DNA of 7,611 nucleotides, from contig MHYB01000026.1 in the NCBI GenBank assembly GCA_001824635.1, forward strand, positions 26,164-33,774. The letters run 5' to 3'. The DNA is from Planctomycetes bacterium GWF2_50_10 (lineage in GTDB: Bacteria > Planctomycetota > Phycisphaerae > Sedimentisphaerales > GWF2-50-10). Of the stretch, positions 1 to 5,527 are shown piece by piece (position 1 is the stretch's first letter; every line of letters starts with the position of its first letter). The notes beneath the pieces are model-generated. The model had not been told where the DNA came from and searched no databases. It saw only the letters and a program-made list of their open reading frames with translations. Made by a program: the position numbers and the translations under genes.

Positions 1-2
1 AT

Positions 3-515
3 CTGCTACGGAAAAAGATAGGAATTATTTTCGCGCTGCCGCAGGTACTGCCGGTGACGATCTATCAGAATGTCGCGTATGGGCCGAAGGTGCACGGTAT
101 TACGAATAAGTCTACCGTGGACGGGATAGTCGAAATGTCGCTTAAGCGGTCGTATCTGTGGGATGAGGTGAAGGACAGGCTTTCGCTTCCGGCGCCGAGG
201 CTTTCTGGCGGGCAGCAGCAGCGGTTGTGCATCGCTCGGACGCTTGCGGTTGAGCCGGATGTGATTCTTTATGACGAGCCTTGCTCCGGGCTTGATCCGA
301 TCTCCACGGCGAAGGTTGAAGACGCGATGGGCGAACTCAAGGCGAATTACACGCAGATACTTGTAACTAACAATACCAAGCAGGCGGCGCGTGTGGCGGA
401 TCGCACGGCGTTTTTCCTGATGGGCGAAATGATCGAGGTTGACGATACGGATGTGATCTTTACGAACCCGCGCGACAAGCGAACCGATGATTATGTGACG
501 GGCAGGTTTGGCTAA
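3..515 (+). CDS. pstB: PstB-type phosphate ABC transporter ATPase, copy 1 (5' end missing), with altered Q-loop and H-loop
   Basis: This is the C-terminal two thirds of an ATPase subunit that would power the PstSCA phosphate importer on the cytoplasmic face of the inner membrane. The frame is open to the left edge, so Walker A lies outside the window; the GTG at 54 is internal, because homology to PstB runs upstream of it (LLRKKIGIIF, then IYQNVAYGPKVHG). Visible motifs are the intact signature LSGGQQQRLCIAR (LSGGQ codons 201-215), Walker B VILYDEP with the catalytic Glu at 276-278, D-loop GLDPIST, and the PstB C-terminus ending YVTGRFG. Two key residues differ from PstB: the Q-loop reads IIFALP where PstB has MVFQKP (Gln to Ala, codon 33-35), and the H-loop reads VTNNTKQ where PstB has VTHNMQQ (His to Asn, codon 369-371). 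The stop is one base before the start of the second copy, implying one mRNA. Family assignment is secure; reduced ATPase activity of its own site is inferred. Confidence 0.93.
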   Translation: MLRKKIGIIFALPQVLPVTIYQNVAYGPKVHGITNKSTVDGIVEMSLKRSYLWDEVKDRLSLPAPRLSGGQQQRLCIARTLAVEPDVILYDEPCSGLDPISTAKVEDAMGELKANYTQILVTNNTKQAARVADRTAFFLMGEMIEVDDTDVIFTNPRDKRTDDYVTGRFG

Positions 516-516
516 T

Positions 517-1281
517 ATGGACTTTACCGCAAAAATCGAAACACAGCACCTCAATTTGTACTACGGCGAGTTCCGTGCGCTTGAGGATGTGAATATTAAG
601 ATACCGGATCGCAATGTCACGGCGATGATAGGTCCTTCGGGGTGCGGCAAGAGCACAATGCTTCGGTGCTTCAACCGGATGAACGATCTTGCTGAGCAAA
701 TAAAGGTTGAAGGCAAAATATTCATCGACGGCAAGGATATTTTGGCGCCCGATACGGATCTGATTTTTCTTCGACGCAATGTGGGAATGGTTTTTCAGAG
801 GCCTAATGTTTTTGACCTTTCTATTTTGGAGAACCTGCGTTTTGGGCTGCGCATTCATCGGCTGTTGAGCAAGAAAGATGAAATCATGGCGGCCATACAG
901 GGCGGCCTTGAGCATGTCGGCTTGTGGGATGAACTTAAGGACAAGCTTCGCAAGAACGCACGCACGCTGACACTTGAGCAGCAGCAGAGGCTGTGTATCG
1001 CCAGGGTGCTTATATTGAAGCCGCAGGTGGTTTTGCTTGACGAGCCTTGCTCGGCTCTTGATCCGATCTCTACGCTTAGGATCGAGGAACTGCTGCGGGT
1101 GCTGCGAGAAGATTACGCCATGGTAATTGTCACACACAATATGCAGCAGGCAGCACGCGTTTCTGATTACACGGGATTTTTATATCTTGGCAAACTAATC
1201 GAATTCGGCGAGACGAACCAGGTTTTCACCAAGCCACATGAAAAGCTTACCGAAAATTACATCAGCGGACATTTCGGCTAA
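517..1281 (+). CDS. pstB: PstB-type phosphate ABC transporter ATPase, copy 2, with altered LSGGQ signature
   Basis: This is a full-length PstB-like ATPase of 254 residues, close to the usual 250-260. The ATG at 517 is chosen because it lies one base after the stop of copy 1 and homology begins at once (IETQHLNLYYGEFRAL). An in-frame TTG at 508 overlaps copy 1 and is less likely; the ribosome site is weak (AGG at 504-506), which suggests translational coupling. Motifs are Walker A GPSGCGKST (residues 39-47), Q-loop Gln94 in GMVFQRP, Walker B VVLLDEP (Asp175, Glu176), and H-loop His207 in VTHNMQQAAR. The signature that should read LSGGQ reads LTLEQ (residues 151-155), although the following QQRLCIAR is intact. 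The segment after the Q-loop (NVFDLSILEN) also departs from the usual NPFPMSIYDN. It probably pairs with copy 1. It is the last gene of the pst cluster seen here; no phoU follows. Confidence 0.95.
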   Translation: MDFTAKIETQHLNLYYGEFRALEDVNIKIPDRNVTAMIGPSGCGKSTMLRCFNRMNDLAEQIKVEGKIFIDGKDILAPDTDLIFLRRNVGMVFQRPNVFDLSILENLRFGLRIHRLLSKKDEIMAAIQGGLEHVGLWDELKDKLRKNARTLTLEQQQRLCIARVLILKPQVVLLDEPCSALDPISTLRIEELLRVLREDYAMVIVTHNMQQAARVSDYTGFLYLGKLIEFGETNQVFTKPHEKLTENYISGHFG

Positions 1282-1324
1282 ATTCAGCATTTCCAGCAGG
1301 TTATATTCAATTTTAAAATACCCT

Positions 1325-1353
1325 TTGCCAAAGGGCTAAAAGGCTATTATATT
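1325..1353 (+). promoter_or_regulatory. Predicted sigma-70 promoter for the PKD protein gene
   Basis: TTGCCA (1325-1330) and TATATT (1348-1353) each match five of six consensus bases and are separated by exactly 17 bases. An AT-rich stretch with the palindrome ATTTTAAAAT (1310-1319) lies just upstream, where an UP element would be. Transcription would start near 1360, giving a leader of about 60 bases. A short inverted repeat, CCCTTT-gcc-AAAGGG (1321-1335), overlaps the -35 box. The promoter is inferred from pattern only. Confidence 0.45.
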
Positions 1354-1410
1354 TTGTATATACCGCTTACGGATAAGGTGCGTTTATATTATTTTCTATA
1401 TATCTAAAAC

Positions 1411-1417
1411 AGGAGGT
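1411..1417 (+). promoter_or_regulatory. Strong Shine-Dalgarno site fixing the start of the PKD protein gene
   Basis: AGGAGGT is a near-perfect complement to the 3' end of 16S rRNA and sits three to four bases before the ATG at 1421. It supports that start and suggests high translation of the secreted protein. Confidence 0.8.
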
Positions 1418-1420
1418 ACT

Positions 1421-2269
1421 ATGAAGAAATGGTTGATGTGTTTGGTGGTGGTTTTGTGCGGGTCTGGATTCGGCCAGCAGGTGTGGGCAGTTGATGATCC
1501 TAATGTAATTGTGGACCCCAATGTGGTCGATCCAAATGTAATTGAGCCAAATGATGTTGTCGAAAATATCGCGCCTGTGGCTGATGCGGGCGATGATATT
1601 ACGGCTTTTGCGGGTGTTGACGGGACCGCAACGGTATTGCTTGACGGGTCGGATTCAAACGATGCCGACGGCGATGATTTGACCTACAATTGGACATGGA
1701 CTGATTCGGGGCAGGTTTGTGAGTCCAATGAAGTCGATCCTGAAATTATTCTTCCCTTCGGCGAGTATGTTATATCGCTGACGGTCAGTGACGGCACAGC
1801 GACAAGTACTGATGAAGTTGCTGTCAGTGTTATCGAGCCTTTTGCGTTTACAATGAAATTTACTCCCCAGACGCTCAATTTGAGGAGCAGTGGCAGATAT
1901 GTGATGGCACATTTCACGCTGGACGCGGGCTTTGAAGTTAATGATGTCAATACCAGGGATACAATGACTCTGGAGCCTTACGGTCTGCCTTCTCTGAGAG
2001 CACAAGCTGGTGTGAATTCAGAGGGTTTGGTGACTGTAAACGCAGTATTTGATCGCATGACACTTAGCAGGGCACTTGCTGCGATCACTACCAGCACTGC
2101 CAAAATCACTGTTTCGGGCAAACTGGCGGATGGATCGTATTTCTTCGGCACGGATAATGTAAAGGTGCTCAAGAATATCGTGAAACCCAAAAAGAAGGTA
2201 ACGCCTGTTAGAAAAGCTGCGGTGAAGAAACCTGCGGCAAAGAAAAAGGCAGTTGCGAAAAAGAAGTAA
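1421..2269 (+). CDS. Secreted PKD-domain protein with DPN repeats and a lysine/alanine-rich C-terminal tail
   Basis: This is an exported protein of 282 residues and unknown function. Residues 1-23 form a Sec signal peptide: charged MKK, a hydrophobic core and VWA before the probable cleavage site. Next is a short acidic repeat with DPN at 26, 32 and 37 and EPN at 42, a style often seen in planctomycete exported proteins. Residues about 50-138 match a PKD (polycystic kidney disease) beta-sandwich domain: PVADAGDD near the start, DGSDSNDADGDDLTYNWTW in the middle, and YVISLTVSDG near the end. A second beta-rich domain (about 142-250, from FTPQTLNLRSSGRYV to GKLADGSYFFGTDNVKV) resembles a module seen repeatedly in planctomycete surface proteins, but I cannot name it. 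The last 32 residues (251-282) hold 14 Lys and 1 Arg among Ala, Val and Pro, like a histone H1 tail. No catalytic residues are apparent; an adhesive or structural surface role is a guess. It appears monocistronic, with its own promoter and terminator. Confidence 0.85.
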   Translation: MKKWLMCLVVVLCGSGFGQQVWAVDDPNVIVDPNVVDPNVIEPNDVVENIAPVADAGDDITAFAGVDGTATVLLDGSDSNDADGDDLTYNWTWTDSGQVCESNEVDPEIILPFGEYVISLTVSDGTATSTDEVAVSVIEPFAFTMKFTPQTLNLRSSGRYVMAHFTLDAGFEVNDVNTRDTMTLEPYGLPSLRAQAGVNSEGLVTVNAVFDRMTLSRALAAITTSTAKITVSGKLADGSYFFGTDNVKVLKNIVKPKKKVTPVRKAAVKKPAAKKKAVAKKK

Positions 2270-2292
2270 TACAGTAACTTAATGTTTGTTTG

Positions 2293-2323
2293 AAGGCCGT
2301 GACTGATGTCGCGGCCTTTTTTT
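2293..2323 (+). terminator. Rho-independent terminator after the PKD protein gene
   Basis: An 11-base-pair stem (AAGGCCGTGAC at 2293-2303 with GTCGCGGCCTT at 2308-2318, one T-G wobble) closes a four-base TGAT loop and runs into seven T residues (2317-2323). It starts 24 bases after the stop codon. This separates the PKD gene from the protease gene. Confidence 0.92.
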
Positions 2324-2348
2324 GTTTGCTCGCAATCATGGCTTTCCT

Positions 2349-2377
2349 TTGACAAAACCACCGATGCCGGTTATCCT
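2349..2377 (+). promoter_or_regulatory. Predicted sigma-70 promoter for the aspartic protease gene
   Basis: A perfect -35 box TTGACA (2349-2354) is separated by 17 bases from TATCCT (2372-2377), which matches four of six -10 bases. Transcription would start near 2384, giving a leader of about 76 bases before the ATG at 2460. It lies just downstream of the preceding terminator, as expected for an independent unit. Confidence 0.6.
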
Positions 2378-2384
2378 GATAACC
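2369..2384. promoter_or_regulatory. Perfect palindrome over the -10 box and start site: candidate operator
   Basis: GGTTATC-CT-GATAACC is a perfect inverted repeat with 7-base arms and a 2-base centre. It contains the whole predicted -10 box and reaches the predicted transcription start, the classic place for a repressor that blocks RNA polymerase. The binding protein is unknown and no regulator gene is in the window. Confidence 0.45.
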
Positions 2385-2459
2385 TGTCGTGAATGGATTT
2401 GGGGCGGCACGTTTTACCACACAAGATGTTTTTCGATAATTTGGTGAGGGAGGGAGTTT

Positions 2460-4049
2460 ATGAATATTCGGCTATATTCTGCACTTGTGATTCTGTGCGT
2501 GTTCATTTCGACAGCGTTTCCAAAAGACGCGAGCTGGAAAAAGGAAAAGCTTTCACTGAGGCTGGGCAATGAAAAGGAAGTTACCGGAATATACTACGCT
2601 CCAGATAACAAGCCCAAACTCAAAGAAAAGGCAACAACTGGGCAGGTTTCGCGAAAAAAAATAATGCCTGAGCGGTTCAAACGGCAAAAGAAAATGGATA
2701 CAGGGCCCGACAACACAGTTTTTGCTTCGGTCATAAATTCGCCGCCAATCGACGGATTTGTGCCATGGATCGCAATAAGCGCAACCGACAAAAACACCTC
2801 TGACGATTTTACAGCTTATGTGGAGAACAGTTATTCGGGTTTACCTCTTGTTGGGGATGCCACTCACAATTTCGCTATTGGTCTGTTCGATACGGGCGCA
2901 AGTGCCCATGTAATCGGATATGCTTCATCATTGAATCTAGGGATCACGGGCGATTACCTTTCGCCATCAACGACAGTTTTAGGCGGTGTAAGCGGATCGG
3001 TTGACGCGGCGGTAAGTTACCCGATCGGTATTTTTGCGGCAGGCCTTGGAGCGATATCAGCCGGGACTTTGGATCTGGCAAAACTGAAAGGTGAGTCGAA
3101 TGTGACTGTGGCGGTGGGCATGGAGCCTGTGGGTGTGCCTGATGTTGCTACCGCGATCGGTTCGCCATTTTCGGTTTTTTATACCACTGTGTTCGATGTT
3201 GAAAATCCTGTAACAGTTGTATATGATGGCAATACATATACCGCGCCGGCTATCAGCATTTATGAACATGATGATCCGGCAGTAGCAATTTATTCCAATT
3301 CTATCCCGTTGGAACTTCGGCCTCTGGGTTCTACGTCGGTTCAGTATGTCCCCTCACTGGATTTTAATGAGAATTTCGAGTTTTATCCCGCGACGCCATC
3401 GATCTTAACGGGCAACCTTTCGCAAAGTCTTTTTTTTGTAAGCAGTGTCGATATGGTTGACGGCATATTCAGCGCCATAGATCGCCAGCGGTTCATGTTC
3501 GACACCGGGGCGCAGATCACGGTAATCGGTTCACGGGTCGCGGCAAGGCTGGGGCTGGACAAAGCAAAGCCAGAATTTGAAGTGGAAATTACAGGCGTTA
3601 CGGGCGAGATGACGTCTGCACCGGGGTTTTATATTGATAAGCTTGAAATACCTGCCTTGGGCGACTGGATGAGTTTTACGAATATCCCTGTGGTGCTGCT
3701 GGATATTTCTTCACCCGAAGGGGGCACGCTGGACGGGATTATCGGTATGAATCTGTTCATCGAAACGAATTTCGTACTCAGGGGCGGCGGCTTTATGCTT
3801 GAACCTGATCCTATGCTGGAATATCAGCTTATATCTGCTTCAACTGTTATTGGTGATATAGCACCTGTCGGGGGCGATGGGATGGTTGATTATAAAGACC
3901 TTGCACTTTTTGCATCATGCTGGCTTGCGACACAGGAAAGTTCGAACTGGAACGCGGCTTGCGACATTGTCCCCGCAATTACGGGAACCACGAGGATCAA
4001 TTTCGCGGATTTTGCCTTGCTAAGTGCGAATTGGCTTTCTGGTTATTAG
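2460..4049 (+). CDS. Secreted two-lobed retropepsin-like aspartic protease with C-terminal dockerin-like module
   Basis: This is a predicted extracellular aspartic endopeptidase of 529 residues. The ATG at 2460 follows a purine-rich ribosome site (GGGAGGGAG, 2448-2456) and opens a signal peptide (about 1-21). Residues 27-79 are strongly basic (13 Lys, 4 Arg, 6 acidic), possibly a propeptide. Lobe 1 has the active-site motif GLFDTGASAHVIG (Asp144, codon 2889) and a later hydrophobic-Gly element AIGSPF (232-237). Lobe 2 repeats the plan with FMFDTGAQITVIG (Asp348, codon 3501) and GIIGMNLF (426-433). Each half thus carries the Asp-Thr-Gly-Ala loop and psi-loop glycine that a retropepsin provides once per monomer, so one chain can form the full two-Asp site as pepsin does. 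Residues about 464-527 form a dockerin-like pair of calcium loops: the first is GDIAPVGGDGMVDYKDL; the second is irregular (CDIVP...RINFADF), and Cys487 and Cys501 may pair. Substrate and partner are unknown. It is convergent with the minus-strand operon. Confidence 0.85.
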   Translation: MNIRLYSALVILCVFISTAFPKDASWKKEKLSLRLGNEKEVTGIYYAPDNKPKLKEKATTGQVSRKKIMPERFKRQKKMDTGPDNTVFASVINSPPIDGFVPWIAISATDKNTSDDFTAYVENSYSGLPLVGDATHNFAIGLFDTGASAHVIGYASSLNLGITGDYLSPSTTVLGGVSGSVDAAVSYPIGIFAAGLGAISAGTLDLAKLKGESNVTVAVGMEPVGVPDVATAIGSPFSVFYTTVFDVENPVTVVYDGNTYTAPAISIYEHDDPAVAIYSNSIPLELRPLGSTSVQYVPSLDFNENFEFYPATPSILTGNLSQSLFFVSSVDMVDGIFSAIDRQRFMFDTGAQITVIGSRVAARLGLDKAKPEFEVEITGVTGEMTSAPGFYIDKLEIPALGDWMSFTNIPVVLLDISSPEGGTLDGIIGMNLFIETNFVLRGGGFMLEPDPMLEYQLISASTVIGDIAPVGGDGMVDYKDLALFASCWLATQESSNWNAACDIVPAITGTTRINFADFALLSANWLSGY

Positions 4050-4053
4050 GTCA

Positions 4054-4077
4054 GGTCTCGCAAAGGTATTTGAGACC
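4054..4077. other. Inverted repeat between convergent genes, possible weak terminator
   Basis: GGTCTC (4054-4059) pairs with GAGACC (4072-4077), and adjoining AAA/TTT extends the stem if a GC bulge is allowed. It begins five bases after the protease stop and sits between convergent transcription units, where a two-way terminator would be useful. Neither strand has a T tract after it, so intrinsic termination is doubtful. Confidence 0.35.
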
Positions 4078-4079
4078 CC

Positions 4080-4203
4080 ACTGGCTGTGAGGCTTCGCGA
4101 TGCGACAGCGCAGAGTTTGGTGCCGTCAATTCTGAGCAAGGGCGTGGGCGAATTTGTTCGCGATAGAACCTGGGCCGAGTATTCCCCATTTTATTCTTGC
4201 CAT
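4080..4203 (-). pseudogene. 5' remnant of a Gfo/Idh/MocA-family NAD(P)-dependent oxidoreductase gene, frameshifted and truncated
   Basis: A start codon at 4203-4201 has a good ribosome site (AGGAG at 4214-4210, six-base spacing), 16 bases after the stop of the preceding minus-strand dehydrogenase gene. The first 24 codons read MARIKWGILGPGSIANKFAH and on to ALAQ. This is the beta-alpha-beta N-terminus of the Gfo/Idh/MocA family, with GxxGxGxxA for the dinucleotide. TGA at 4128-4126 ends that frame after one more codon. Shifting one base (from 4130) restores family-like sequence, IDGTKLCAVASRSL, down to about 4089, so an extra base near 4131 explains the break. Homology then fades and the opposite-strand protease gene ends at 4049. 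Only about 40 of the roughly 330-380 codons usual for the family remain, so the gene is both frameshifted and deleted. It was probably the third gene of this operon. A 25-residue peptide could still be made, but no function is suggested. Confidence 0.75.
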
Positions 4204-4219
4204 CGCGATCTCCTTTGGA

Positions 4220-5470
4220 TCAGCTATTTGCGGCTTGGACGAGTTTGATCAGTTCGTCGGCGCGGGGGCCGCGTTTTTGAATCCAGAGCCAGTTGCAGAC
4301 ATCGGCGATCTGGGCTGCCGTCAGTAATTTGGGATTAAAACGCAGGTTTTCGGGTATTGCGTTTACATCCGGGGCTGCCAGCAGCGAACGGAGGCCGGCA
4401 AGAGCTCCTTTTGCGATGTTTGCGGGCTTAACGCCATATTCAAGGGCGACGTGCATGGTGCCGAAGATGCGGTCGTCGTAGCCGAGTTTACGAACGGGGT
4501 CGCGTCCGGCGCGGTCGATGGTGTCATTGAGGTACGGGTTTGTCATACGCACAAGCAGGTCATCAGCATAGAGTTGGTAGCCGGCAGGGGTGAAAAGGTC
4601 ATCGTTCAATTTTGCATATTTTTTGATGAGGGCTGCGCCGGATTCGTTTATGAATGCTTCGCGGGCGATTTTCATCAGTGCCTGGTCGTCCTTTAGCTGG
4701 GTCATGTAAGTATAGCCGACGGATGCACCGAGATAGGCAAGGACGGCATGAATCGCGTTGTGGCCATAGAGCTTGGCTTCTTCGTATGGCAGGAGGTCGT
4801 CTTTTTCGATAAAGACCTTTATGCCGGGTGCGAAATTCGCGATTTTTGTGCGGGTAACGAGGATCCGGTTGAACTCTTCAACCAGGAATGCCCGGTCGAT
4901 GCCTTCGGCCATGCGTTTGACATTAAGCTGCTTAATAAGAGCCGGGTCGGTTACAACCTGGCTCATCTTGCCGATGACGGTATTTAGAACCTGTACGGGT
5001 TTTGATTTGAGGGAGCCGATGCGTTTTTCGAGGGCCTCCTGGAGTATTTCGGCGGCGTGGTTGTTGTTTTCGGCAGTGTAAATTATTGTGCCCGGGGCTT
5101 TGCTGTTGGTTAAGCCATGGGCAATTAACGCCGCAACGCTGGAATCGGAACCATTTTCGAAGAATTTCACGGATGGCAGTGAAGTTACGATCTCGGTAGC
5201 CTGGGTAAGCGCTTCAAGGAGTTGGGCTTTATCGGCAGGGACGGTTGGGTTTAGTATCTCGATTCCGTCAATTTGGACTATTTTAACGCCGGTAGCGCCT
5301 GCTATGTTGACGTAATATGTGCCGTTGTTAGCGCGGATGGCTTCAACGAGCTTTGCATCTACATCGGCGACGACTATGCGTTTGAAGTTGCCGCTGTCGA
5401 AAGCTTCTTTTGCGAACAGGCCGCTCTGGATGGGGCCAAAACCAAAACCTACAAATACATGATCCTTCAT
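4220..5470 (-). CDS. Mannitol-1-phosphate 5-dehydrogenase-like enzyme (long-chain polyol dehydrogenase family)
   Basis: This is a 416-residue NAD-dependent cytoplasmic dehydrogenase of the mannitol dehydrogenase / MtlD family; E. coli MtlD, which interconverts mannitol-1-phosphate and fructose-6-phosphate, is about 382 residues. The N-terminal Rossmann fold shows VFVGFGFGP (Gly8, Gly10, Gly12) and IVVADVD with Asp36 and Asp38 ending strand two, which favours NAD over NADP. The C-terminal catalytic domain shows the family pattern Lys-x4-Asn-x2-His as KLYGHNAIH (Lys233, Asn238, His241). MtlD-like ESGAALIKKY and NPYLNDTIDRAGRDPVRKL follow. The start ATG at 5470 has AAGG six bases upstream. It lies 57 bases after the upstream dehydrogenase gene, with no terminator hairpin between them, so the two are probably cotranscribed. 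Family membership is firm. The exact substrate is not: a sugar acid or another hexitol phosphate is possible, and no phosphotransferase genes are visible. Confidence 0.85.
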   Translation of the reverse strand: MKDHVFVGFGFGPIQSGLFAKEAFDSGNFKRIVVADVDAKLVEAIRANNGTYYVNIAGATGVKIVQIDGIEILNPTVPADKAQLLEALTQATEIVTSLPSVKFFENGSDSSVAALIAHGLTNSKAPGTIIYTAENNNHAAEILQEALEKRIGSLKSKPVQVLNTVIGKMSQVVTDPALIKQLNVKRMAEGIDRAFLVEEFNRILVTRTKIANFAPGIKVFIEKDDLLPYEEAKLYGHNAIHAVLAYLGASVGYTYMTQLKDDQALMKIAREAFINESGAALIKKYAKLNDDLFTPAGYQLYADDLLVRMTNPYLNDTIDRAGRDPVRKLGYDDRIFGTMHVALEYGVKPANIAKGALAGLRSLLAAPDVNAIPENLRFNPKLLTAAQIADVCNWLWIQKRGPRADELIKLVQAANS

Positions 5471-5527
5471 GGAAAACCTTGCTTAAAAAAAAATCCGAAA
5501 CAAATTCAAATAAAGCAAAAATTAAAT

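Noticed and set aside
508..516. TTG at 508 as start of the second PstB
   Set aside because: It would add three residues with no homology and overlap copy 1. ATG at 517, one base after the stop, fits PstB length and N-terminus.
460..1137. Long minus-strand open frame of about 225 codons across the second PstB gene
   Set aside because: It is antisense to a clear ATPase gene; its translation shows no recognisable domain and it has no supported start.
1321..1335. Hairpin CCCTTT-gcc-AAAGGG as terminator of the pst operon
   Set aside because: The stem is only six pairs, is not followed by a T tract, and overlaps a good -35 box. It may be chance or an operator, but terminator evidence is weak.
1485..1560. 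DPN repeats as a DNA-level tandem repeat or CRISPR-like array
   Set aside because: The repeat is short, irregular in spacing and codons, and is best read as a protein-level acidic Pro/Asn-rich linker.
4024..4248. Plus-strand open frame of 74 codons overlapping the protease stop
   Set aside because: It starts inside the dockerin coding region and shows no family pattern. The minus strand of the same stretch encodes the oxidoreductase remnant.
5471..5527. Run of nine T on the minus strand between the two dehydrogenase genes as a terminator
   Set aside because: No stem precedes the T run, so it does not separate the two genes.
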